64,000 nucleotides of DNA from Thermodesulfobium acidiphilum (GTDB lineage: Bacteria > Thermodesulfobiota > Thermodesulfobiia > Thermodesulfobiales > Thermodesulfobiaceae), in the NCBI RefSeq assembly GCF_003057965.1, contig NZ_CP020921.1, positions 498,501 through 562,500 of the forward strand. Reading direction: 5' to 3'. Below the pieces are notes generated by a model that did no database searches, had not been told where the DNA came from, and saw only the letters and a list, made by a program, of their open reading frames with translations. Position numbers and translations under genes: made by a program. This document shows positions 18,002 through 24,907 of this stretch, one piece after another (the stretch's first letter is position 1; every line of letters starts with the position of its first letter).

Positions 18002-18460
18002 ATGAAAATTCTTGTAGCTGTCGATGGCACCAAGTATTCTAGAGAGGCAGTTTTGTGGGCAGTTAAAATAGCTAAAAAAGAAAAGGATGCTAAAATAATA
18101 GCACTCTATGTTGAAAGGCAGCTTTCGAGGGAAGATTATTTATTATCTGATGATGAAATTGATCTTAAAATTGAAAAAAAAGCAAATGATATATTTGTAA
18201 AATCGTTTGAAGATATAGATATTGAGGGTGTCGAAGTTGAAAGAATAGTAGAAAGGGGTAGTCCTGCATCAAAAATATTAGATGTTTCTGATAGGGAAGA
18301 TGTAGATTTGATAGTTGTTGGAAATAGATCGAGATCAGGAATTAGCAATTTCTTTTTGGGATCGGTGTCTGACAAAGTTTTTACTTATTCAGTAAGACCT
18401 GTTCTTGTTGTAAAGACAAGAGAAAAAGAACCTGAAATAGAAACAGTAGCTATAACTTAG
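18002..18460 (+). CDS. Universal stress protein (UspA family)
   Basis: 152 residues with one Usp domain: N-terminal ILVAVDGTKYSREAVLWA and C-terminal ATP-binding pattern GNRSRSGISNFFLGSVS followed by RPVLVV. This is the ATP-binding type by motif. A cytoplasmic stress-related nucleotide-binding protein; the target is unknown. AAGGAGGG precedes the ATG. Its end overlaps the convergent glycosyltransferase gene by 11 bp. Confidence 0.93.
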   Translation: MKILVAVDGTKYSREAVLWAVKIAKKEKDAKIIALYVERQLSREDYLLSDDEIDLKIEKKANDIFVKSFEDIDIEGVEVERIVERGSPASKILDVSDREDVDLIVVGNRSRSGISNFFLGSVSDKVFTYSVRPVLVVKTREKEPEIETVAIT

Positions 18461-19550
18461 TTTTAAAGATATTTTTAGCTTCTTTGTAATTATCAATAAG
18501 AGAAAGCGTAATTTTTTCCCAGGAGAAATTTATTGCATAAGGTCTTGCTTTTTTTTCCAGTTCTGTTCTTGCATCTTTATTTTTAATCAAATAACATATT
18601 TTTTGTGCAAGATCATTTGGATCGTTTGGTTCAACTAATAAACCATATTGACCATTTTTTAAAAGACTTCTAAAACCAGTGATGTTTGAAGCAACAACTG
18701 CTGTCCCGCATGAAAGTGCTTCTAGAATAGTCATACCGAAACTTTCGCCACCTAATGCTGGTGAACAAAATATCCAGGCTTTTGAGTATTCTCTTGCAAG
18801 GTCTTCTTCGCTTAATTCTCCAAGAAACTTTATGCCATCAAGATCTTGAAATTTGTTAATTCTTTTTTCAGTAGAATATCCAGCAATTCTAAGTTGCGCA
18901 TCAGGGAATTTTTTGAAAATTTTATTCCATGCTCTTAATAGCACATCAAGCCCTTTTCTTTTTTCAAGTCTTCCAACAAAAAGTATTGTCGGTTGTTGAA
19001 ATTTTTCAGAGGGGGCAAATATGTCAATATTAACTCCATTTGGTATGATTTTAAAATCTCCATTAATATATTGTTCTGCAAAGTGCATTGATGCTTCTGA
19101 AACAGCAATTTTAACATTTATCCTTTCGGAAAATTTTTTTGAAATTGGTTTAAACCATTCAAAGGGGAAAGGTATATCAGAATAGGCGTGAAAAGTACCT
19201 ACTATTGGTTTATTTATAGTAAATATAGAAAAAAGAGATGGACCTGGTGCAAATGGTTCGTGTATGTGCCATATATCGAAGTTTTCTTTAAGCAAAAGTA
19301 TTTTTCCGAGAGCTCCTGGGGTAGGTGCAAGTCTTGCTATAGAACCATTTGTCATAAAAGGAAAAGATCTACCTACTGTGTGAAATCTTGAGTGATCAAT
19401 ATTGTAGGCAAGTGGTTTTCCTGGTTCTGCAGGAGCAATTATGTGCGTTTCTATGTTGTATTTGTCAAAGAATTTCTGTAGAAAAAAAAGGTGAGTATTA
19501 ACTCCTCCTTTAAAGGAGAAAGAGTATGGGCTGACAAGGGCTACCTTCAT
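18450..19550 (-). CDS. pimA: GT4 glycosyltransferase, phosphatidylinositol mannosyltransferase (PimA)-like
   Basis: 366 residues, GT-B fold, family GT4. Its N-terminal half has PYSFSFKGGVNTH, TNGSIARLAPTPGA, HIHEPFAPGPS and VGTFHAYS; the C-terminal half has IPNGVNI, FVGRLEKRKGLDVLL and the nucleotide-sugar motif GGESFGMTILEALSCGTAVVAS. These segments line up with mycobacterial PimA as I remember it, including the Arg, Lys and Glu that bind GDP-mannose. The expected reaction is transfer of mannose (or another sugar) from a nucleotide sugar to phosphatidylinositol on the inner face of the membrane. The ATG overlaps the end of the acyltransferase gene by 4 bp. Last gene of the inositol-lipid operon. 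The family is secure; acceptor and sugar are inferred from context. Confidence 0.8.
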   Translation of the reverse strand: MKVALVSPYSFSFKGGVNTHLFFLQKFFDKYNIETHIIAPAEPGKPLAYNIDHSRFHTVGRSFPFMTNGSIARLAPTPGALGKILLLKENFDIWHIHEPFAPGPSLFSIFTINKPIVGTFHAYSDIPFPFEWFKPISKKFSERINVKIAVSEASMHFAEQYINGDFKIIPNGVNIDIFAPSEKFQQPTILFVGRLEKRKGLDVLLRAWNKIFKKFPDAQLRIAGYSTEKRINKFQDLDGIKFLGELSEEDLAREYSKAWIFCSPALGGESFGMTILEALSCGTAVVASNITGFRSLLKNGQYGLLVEPNDPNDLAQKICYLIKNKDARTELEKKARPYAINFSWEKITLSLIDNYKEAKNIFKTKL

Positions 19551-20413
19551 TCGTAATCATCTCCAATCCAATTGGGTTGAAAGATAAACCATTGTGTTGG
19601 ACTGATCTTTATCATTTCTTCTAGATTTTTTATTAATAAATTTGTTATTTCTTCCTTTGAACTTTCACTTTTATACTCTATTTCTTTGAAGTATATTTGA
19701 TATTTTTTGTTTAATCTATACAAACCAGCTATAAAAAGTTTTGGGTTAGTTCTCTTTATTAAAATTGAAGGTCCATCGTTGAAGATACATTCTCTTCCAA
19801 AAAATGTTGTTTTTATTCCGTGTTTTGTTAAGTTTCTGTCGACTACAAGTGCTATTACATTGCCTTTTTTTAACTCTTTTAAAGACTTTATTCCAGTAGA
19901 TTCATTAAGTGGAATTGTTTCTAATCCAGCTTTTTCTCTTGTCCATTTAAAAAATTTAAACAGCCATTTGGGCTTTATTGACTCAGCTACTGCAAATGTT
20001 TTTTTGTTACACTCTTTTGATATTGATGATATTATGTAAGACCCTAGGTCCCAATTGCCAAAGTGAGCAGTAATAACAACTATGCCTTTATCATTTGCTT
20101 TTAGAAAACAATTTCTTAATATTGAATATGATTCTTGAAAGTTATTGATAAAGTATTTAGTAAATTTTATTAAAAGCGGCAATAAAATTATTTCAAGATA
20201 ATAAATTGAGTAATTATAAAAGTTTTGACTGACAAGAATATTTAACTCTTTTTCGCTTAAATTTGGAAATAAATTTTTAAATCTTAATTTTGCTAAACGA
20301 AATCCTTTTTTATGAAGTGATTTCATAAAAAAGGAAATAGGACGTGCAAAAAACCTTATATTTTCGAATATAAAATAACACAGAAAAATTTTAATCCTTT
20401 CTTTAAAAAACAT
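19547..20413 (-). CDS. patA: Lysophospholipid/lipid A-type acyltransferase, PatA-like
   Basis: 288 residues, LPLAT family. The N-terminal part is hydrophobic and amphipathic (about 8-35). Catalytic HxxxxD is in TAHFGNWDLGS, followed by VVDRNLTKHGIKTTFFG and the C-terminal PTQWFIFQPNW. The pattern with DRNLT and QWF...QPNW is close to mycobacterial PatA, which acylates the mannose of PIM1/PIM2, and less close to LpxL. It sits between the pgsA-like and pimA-like genes in the same order as in mycobacteria. The symbol is given on motif plus context; LpxL-type action on another lipid is the main alternative. Confidence 0.78.
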   Translation of the reverse strand: MFFKERIKIFLCYFIFENIRFFARPISFFMKSLHKKGFRLAKLRFKNLFPNLSEKELNILVSQNFYNYSIYYLEIILLPLLIKFTKYFINNFQESYSILRNCFLKANDKGIVVITAHFGNWDLGSYIISSISKECNKKTFAVAESIKPKWLFKFFKWTREKAGLETIPLNESTGIKSLKELKKGNVIALVVDRNLTKHGIKTTFFGRECIFNDGPSILIKRTNPKLFIAGLYRLNKKYQIYFKEIEYKSESSKEEITNLLIKNLEEMIKISPTQWFIFQPNWIGDDYE

Positions 20414-20465
20414 TCTTATGCCTTACTTTAAGAGAGTTTAAAATTCCTGACAAGGATATAGCTTT

Positions 20466-21044
20466 TCAATTTTGTTTATATCCCTTGAATGCTATTAAAA
20501 TTCTTTGAAAAGTTGTAAATATCGAAAGTATTGTAAGTATTATAAGTCCCTGTAATAAATAGCCAGTTGCCAAAAACACAACTAGCAATAAAAGCCTTTC
20601 TGGTCTTTGCATAAGTCCACCCTTGATAGGAACATTGTCGCATTCTGCTCTTGCCTTCGAGTAAGATATCATGTAAGAAAAAACCATTGATAAAAAAGAG
20701 AAAATTATAATAAGATTATTAGTATTTATGATTCCATATATGGCTATAAAAGTAAAAATAAAGCCTTCAGATAGCCTATCAAGAGTTGAATCTAAAAAAC
20801 CTCCAAATTTGGTTATTTTCCCGGAAATTCTTGCAACCAACCCATCTACAGAGTCGAATGAAACTGCAATTAATAAAAGCAAAGCGCTAATTATATTTGG
20901 AAGAAATATAATTGAAAGTGATGCAAGAAAGGTTGTTATAGTGCAAAAAATAGTTATAGAATTTGGAGAAATATTCATTTTTGATAAAAGTTTTGCTATA
21001 GGATAAATAATTGGTTTTATTAATTTTCTTTTATCTATTTCCAT
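20466..21044 (-). CDS. pgsA: CDP-alcohol phosphatidyltransferase, phosphatidylinositol phosphate synthase type
   Basis: 192 residues with about six membrane helices. The CDP-alcohol phosphotransferase signature DxxDGxxAR...GxxxDxxxD is complete in DSVDGLVARISGKITKFGG then LDSTLD. The later segment YSKARAE...QRPERL matches the inositol-phosphate-binding region of phosphatidylinositol phosphate synthases. The expected reaction is CDP-diacylglycerol plus inositol 1-phosphate to phosphatidylinositol phosphate and CMP. The gene overlaps the PHP gene by 14 bp. It has no nucleotidyltransferase domain, which argues against a di-myo-inositol phosphate synthase. Glycerol-phosphate specificity (true PgsA) cannot be fully excluded. 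Confidence 0.82.
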   Translation of the reverse strand: MEIDKRKLIKPIIYPIAKLLSKMNISPNSITIFCTITTFLASLSIIFLPNIISALLLLIAVSFDSVDGLVARISGKITKFGGFLDSTLDRLSEGFIFTFIAIYGIINTNNLIIIFSFLSMVFSYMISYSKARAECDNVPIKGGLMQRPERLLLLVVFLATGYLLQGLIILTILSIFTTFQRILIAFKGYKQN

Positions 21045-21765
21045 TTATCAGTTTGCTACCTATTTTTTGTGCGATATTTTTTATATCTGAATTTAGTCTT
21101 GTTTTAGCAATTCTTATATGATCCTTAACACTCCAAAACTCTCCATATGCTCTGGTTTGTCTATTTATAATAGCGTTTTTCACGTCTTCGAGATTTTTTA
21201 TACTTTTGGGGAACAAAGTGTATGCACTTCCTATTGTGTCCAGCGTATGAGAATCAGTACCGGCAAGTTCTGCCAATTTTAAAATTTTATTTAGTTCTAT
21301 TACCTTTTGCCTGACTACTCTACCAGCAAGCGTAGGATTTATTATTTCTATTGCATCTGGTTTTGGAAAGGTTTCTTTTTTAAATATATTTTTTATACAA
21401 CGAAGTGAGACGCTATACGTTAAAGGACTCATTGGATGAGGAAGAACTATTATTCCGCCTGATTCATACGTTATTTCTATAGTTTTATAAATACTGGTAA
21501 ATTTCCTTATGTGTTTGTCTATAAAAAGACAAATTATGTGACCTTGTAGGGTAGTTACTTCAACTCCAGGAACTACAATTATTCCATATTTTTCTCCTAA
21601 TTCAACAGCCTTTAGGGATCCCTTTATATTGTCATGATCTGTTATGGCAATTATTTTGAGATCCGTATAGTTTGCTACATATCTAACTATTTCTTCCGGT
21701 GACGCTATTCCATCGCTGAAACTGCTGTGTATGTGAAGATCGGCTTTAACAAAATTTTTATCCAT
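21031..21765 (-). CDS. PHP-domain phosphoesterase (inner copy)
   Basis: 244 residues, PHP fold with a full metal-site set: DLHIHSSFSDG, TDHDNIKG, GVEVTT, LPHP and GTDSH. The family includes phosphatases and nucleases that use a trinuclear metal centre. It overlaps the preceding acyltransferase by 8 bp and the following pgsA-like gene by 14 bp, so synthesis is probably coupled to that of the lipid enzymes. Inference: it could dephosphorylate phosphatidylinositol phosphate or another phospholipid intermediate, a step otherwise unassigned in this operon. Nuclease or 5'-phosphatase activity is the alternative. Confidence 0.85.
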   Translation of the reverse strand: MDKNFVKADLHIHSSFSDGIASPEEIVRYVANYTDLKIIAITDHDNIKGSLKAVELGEKYGIIVVPGVEVTTLQGHIICLFIDKHIRKFTSIYKTIEITYESGGIIVLPHPMSPLTYSVSLRCIKNIFKKETFPKPDAIEIINPTLAGRVVRQKVIELNKILKLAELAGTDSHTLDTIGSAYTLFPKSIKNLEDVKNAIINRQTRAYGEFWSVKDHIRIAKTRLNSDIKNIAQKIGSKLINGNR

Positions 21766-22534
21766 TTTTTATCTCCATTGGCAAAAAAATATACCACTGT
21801 TGTGGATAAGTTTTTACGTATTTTTCAAAATAATTTACCCATTCTTGCATTGTGGCTTTGTAGTCCTTTTTTGGCTTAATATATTCTTCTATGTAGCAAT
21901 CAAAACTAAATGGTTGCTTCCTGATTATAAATACTGGTAGAATTGGACACTGCCTTGAAGATGCTATCTGAAAAGCTGCTTTCGGAAAAGGAATTTTATG
22001 ATTTAAAAAATTTATATATTCAGATGGATGATTTGAAGCTATATCACTAAGCATACATAAAATTTGATTTTTCTTAAGCGAGCTTATTATTTCTCTTAAT
22101 CCACCTTTTGCAGGAATCACATCAAAGCCAATTCTTGAACGGATTAATTTTATTAAATGACCAGCAAAAGGGAAATCAAGGTTTGCAACAACTTTTAATT
22201 TGATACCTCTGTGTTCAAATAAACTTCCTGCATCCCAGTTGCCTATATGTGCCGTATTCACTATTACCCCTCTTTTCAAAGATAAAGCTTCATCAAGTCT
22301 TTCTAAATTAAAAAAATTTATATTAAAACTCTTTTTATTTAAAACTAATACTAATACTTCGTATATATAGTCGCTATATGATACAAGAGCTTCTTTGGCA
22401 AGCGTTTCATAATCTGGATGATTGGATGCATTGCCTATTATTTTATAGTTGTTTAATATAATTTCCCTCTTTTTTTTATTATCCCAATAAATACCAAAAA
22501 TAACTCTTTTAATTATTTTTTTTATTAATAACAG
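21758..22534 (-). CDS. Second LPLAT acyltransferase, apparent CTG start
   Basis: 258 residues if translation begins at CTG 22534. Catalytic HxxxxD is in TAHIGNWDAG, followed by the SSLKKNQILCMLSDIAS region and C-terminal QQWYIFLP. The first TTG in frame (22279) would remove about 85 residues that fit the LPLAT N-terminal helices (LSYxD...LERLDEALSLKRGVIVNTAH pattern), so the gene must start earlier. Upstream to the in-frame stop at 22547-22549 there is no ATG, GTG or TTG. GGGAG (22545-22541) lies 6 nt before CTG 22534, which itself is 1 nt after the ino1 stop. The role may be a second acylation of the inositol lipid or of its precursor. Confidence 0.75.
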   Translation of the reverse strand: MLLIKKIIKRVIFGIYWDNKKKREIILNNYKIIGNASNHPDYETLAKEALVSYSDYIYEVLVLVLNKKSFNINFFNLERLDEALSLKRGVIVNTAHIGNWDAGSLFEHRGIKLKVVANLDFPFAGHLIKLIRSRIGFDVIPAKGGLREIISSLKKNQILCMLSDIASNHPSEYINFLNHKIPFPKAAFQIASSRQCPILPVFIIRKQPFSFDCYIEEYIKPKKDYKATMQEWVNYFEKYVKTYPQQWYIFLPMEIKNG

Positions 22535-22546
22535 ATTATTCTCCCT
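22532..22546 (-). promoter_or_regulatory. Ribosome-binding site with CTG start of the acyltransferase
   Basis: Read on the minus strand: AGGGAG, AATAAT, CTG. Spacing is 6 nt. It is the only plausible site between the in-frame stop and the conserved region. Confidence 0.55.
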
Positions 22547-23600
22547 TTATAAAACTTTCAAGCATTGCTCTTGCTTGTGTGTCAGGATATTGTACTGGGG
22601 GGCTTTTCATGAGGTATGCGCAAGCGCTGATTATTGGCCCACCTAATTTTCTATCTTTTGCTAACTTTACCAGCCTTAGTGCATCAACTATTATTCCCGC
22701 AGAATTTGGGGAATCCCATACCTCTAATTTGCATTCTATATTCAATGGGACTTCACCAAAAGCTTTGCTTTCTATCCTTATATATGCCCATTTCCTATCA
22801 TGTAACCATGGAATATAGTCTGAGGGCCCTATGTGTATATTTTCTTCTGACATAGGTTCTGGCATTAATGAGTTTACAGCATTTGTTTTGCTAATCTTTT
22901 TTGATTCCAGTCTTTCTCTTTCTAGCATATTTAAGAAATCCAAATTACCCCCAACGTTGAGTTGGAACGTTCTCTCTATTTCAAGACCCCTGTCAAGGCA
23001 AATTTGAGTAAGGGCCCTATGTAAAATTGTAGCACCAAGCTGAGATTTTATGTCGTCACCTATTATTGGCAAATTTTTGTCTTCAAATTTCTTTGCCCAA
23101 TCACTATTGCTTGCTATAAAAACGGGAATCGCATTAATAACGCCTAGATTTGCTTCTAATGCACAGTTCATGTAGAATTCTGTAGCTTTTTGACTCCCCA
23201 CAGGTAAATAGTTTATTAAAACATCTGCCTTTGATTCTTTTAAAACTTTTACTACATCAACTGGTTCTTTTTTCGATTCTATAATTGCTTTTGCAGCATA
23301 TTTGCCAATTCCATCATTCGTGTGTCCTCTCATAACAGTTACGCCTAAGTTTGGAACGTCATGAAGCTTTATGGTATTATTAGGCGCTGTAAATATGGCT
23401 TCAGAGAGATCTTTGTCTACTTTTCTTTCGTCAATATCAAAGGCGGCCACGAAACGAATATTTTCTAATTTATATGGACCAATCTTTTCATGAATTAAAC
23501 CGATGGGTTTTTTGTGTGAGTTTTTATAAAATTCAACACCTTGCACTAAAGAGGAGGCACAATTCCCAACCCCAACTATTGCAACTCTTATTTCTTGCAT
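22536..23600 (-). CDS. ino1: Myo-inositol-1-phosphate synthase
   Basis: 354 residues. It converts glucose 6-phosphate to myo-inositol 1-phosphate with NAD. The N-terminal Rossmann part has VAIVGVGNCASSLVQG; later segments include NYLPVGSQKATEFYM, IGDDIKSQLGATILHR, LNVGGNLDFLNM and the C-terminal LEVWDSPNSAGIIVDALR, matching the short actinobacterial/archaeal type. The start is ATG 23600, with AAAGGAG before it; the longer frame to 23675 runs into the previous gene. It begins 1 bp after the PHP gene stop. It supplies inositol 1-phosphate to the pgsA-like synthase downstream. Confidence 0.95.
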   Translation of the reverse strand: MQEIRVAIVGVGNCASSLVQGVEFYKNSHKKPIGLIHEKIGPYKLENIRFVAAFDIDERKVDKDLSEAIFTAPNNTIKLHDVPNLGVTVMRGHTNDGIGKYAAKAIIESKKEPVDVVKVLKESKADVLINYLPVGSQKATEFYMNCALEANLGVINAIPVFIASNSDWAKKFEDKNLPIIGDDIKSQLGATILHRALTQICLDRGLEIERTFQLNVGGNLDFLNMLERERLESKKISKTNAVNSLMPEPMSEENIHIGPSDYIPWLHDRKWAYIRIESKAFGEVPLNIECKLEVWDSPNSAGIIVDALRLVKLAKDRKLGGPIISACAYLMKSPPVQYPDTQARAMLESFIKGE

Positions 23601-23601
23601 T

Positions 23602-24258
23602 TTATAACTCCTTTCTTTTTTGAAAACTTGCTGATATTTTATAAAAGATATTCTCAAGAAAAAAATATTTTCCAACTATTTTGGCTTCACTCAAAATTTT
23701 TACCAAATTTTCTCTCGAAACGTTTAGTTCTGTTTCAACATAAGAATAGGTTTTACCGAATCCTTCTATTGAGTGTGCATCACTTCCTGCTGCAACCACC
23801 TTTCTATTTTTTGTTGCAAACTCTTTAGCAAGAAAATTTTCATAGGGCAACGATTTAGCATTAAACGATTCAATTATATCAAATTCATCTAAGAGAGCTC
23901 TTTTAACAGAATTTTTTAATGCACTTCTAAAAAAGGAAAACGGATGAGGAAGATATACAAGAGCATTCTGCGCTCTAATTTGCTTTATAGTTTCAGATGC
24001 GCTCAGATATGGTTTAATTTCTTTTTGTAGGAATAGTCCAATTATTTCTCCTTGAGTAGTAAGAATTTCTTCTCCTATAATAATTTCAATATCCCTTATT
24101 CTATCCCTTGCAATCAGTGCCCCCTTTATCGTGTTGTGATCGGTAATGGCGATTACGTTTATGCCACTTAGTATAGACTTTTTGTGCAGTTGTTCTATAG
24201 AAATATTTGAATCTTTAGAAAAATCAGTATGAACGTGTAAGTCTATTTTATATTTCAT
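23602..24258 (-). CDS. PHP-domain phosphoesterase (outer copy)
   Basis: 218 residues, PHP fold: DLHVHTDFSKDS, TDHNTIKG, GEEILTTQG, LPHP, AAGSDAHS. The metal ligands are all present. It resembles the other PHP protein of this operon (TDHx-x-IKG, TTQG/TLQG, LPHP), pointing to an old duplication. It overlaps the end of nth by 4 bp and abuts ino1. Possible roles are inositol-phosphate or phospholipid phosphatase, by context only. Confidence 0.85.
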   Translation of the reverse strand: MKYKIDLHVHTDFSKDSNISIEQLHKKSILSGINVIAITDHNTIKGALIARDRIRDIEIIIGEEILTTQGEIIGLFLQKEIKPYLSASETIKQIRAQNALVYLPHPFSFFRSALKNSVKRALLDEFDIIESFNAKSLPYENFLAKEFATKNRKVVAAGSDAHSIEGFGKTYSYVETELNVSRENLVKILSEAKIVGKYFFLENIFYKISASFQKRKEL

Positions 24259-24902
24259 TTATTATTAGAAATTCCTACCTTTGGACAAATATCGTTTAAT
24301 ATACATTCCTGACATTTAGGATTTTTTGCAGTACATATTGTTCTTCCGTGTTGATTTAACATATATGAGAATTTAAACCAATTTTTTTCTTCCACATTTG
24401 AAGAAATCTCTCTTTCAACAGTTATTGGATCGGCTTTTTTTACAAGAGCTAAGCGCATAGCCAATCTCTTAACGTGAGTGTCAACGACTATAGCGCTTTT
24501 ATTAAATACATAGCCTAAAATAGCATATGACGACTTTCTTCCTAATCCAGGAATTTTAATAAGGTCATTGAAATTATTTGGTAAAGTTGAATTGAAGTGT
24601 TTGATTATATACTTTGCCCCTTCCTTAAGAGACTTTGCCTTATTGTGATAGAATCCGGTTGAATGTATTGCTTCTTCTAATTCCTCTAATGATATTCTGT
24701 CTAAATCTTCAAAGCTTTTTATACGTTTAAACAATTCTTTAGTTACCGTATTTACTTTTTCGTCTGTGCACTGAGCCGCAAGAACAATGGCCACATAAAA
24801 TTCGAAAGGAGTGTTAAAGTTCAGGTTACTTTTTATTTCAGGATAGAGAATATTAAGTCTATGTAATATTTCGGAATAGATATTAGTTTTGTTTAAAACC
24901 AT
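24255..24902 (-). CDS. nth: Endonuclease III (DNA glycosylase/AP lyase)
   Basis: 215 residues. Removes oxidised pyrimidines in base-excision repair. Helix-hairpin-helix with catalytic Lys region IPGLGRKSSYAIL, catalytic Asp in VVDTHVKRLAMRL, and the 4Fe-4S loop C-x6-C-x2-C-x5-C (CTAKNPKCQECILNDIC). Starts 5 bp after the pnp stop. Full length for the family. Confidence 0.96.
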   Translation of the reverse strand: MVLNKTNIYSEILHRLNILYPEIKSNLNFNTPFEFYVAIVLAAQCTDEKVNTVTKELFKRIKSFEDLDRISLEELEEAIHSTGFYHNKAKSLKEGAKYIIKHFNSTLPNNFNDLIKIPGLGRKSSYAILGYVFNKSAIVVDTHVKRLAMRLALVKKADPITVEREISSNVEEKNWFKFSYMLNQHGRTICTAKNPKCQECILNDICPKVGISNNK

Positions 24903-24907
24903 TTTCG

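Noticed and set aside
20466-21044. Di-myo-inositol phosphate (thermolyte) synthase, given ino1 nearby
   Set aside because: No nucleotidyltransferase domain and the RPERL region fits a lipid PIP synthase better. It is not fully excluded that a separate cytidylyltransferase exists elsewhere.
22277-22279. TTG 22279 as the start of the second acyltransferase
   Set aside because: It lacks a ribosome site and would delete about 85 residues of the conserved acyltransferase N-terminus.
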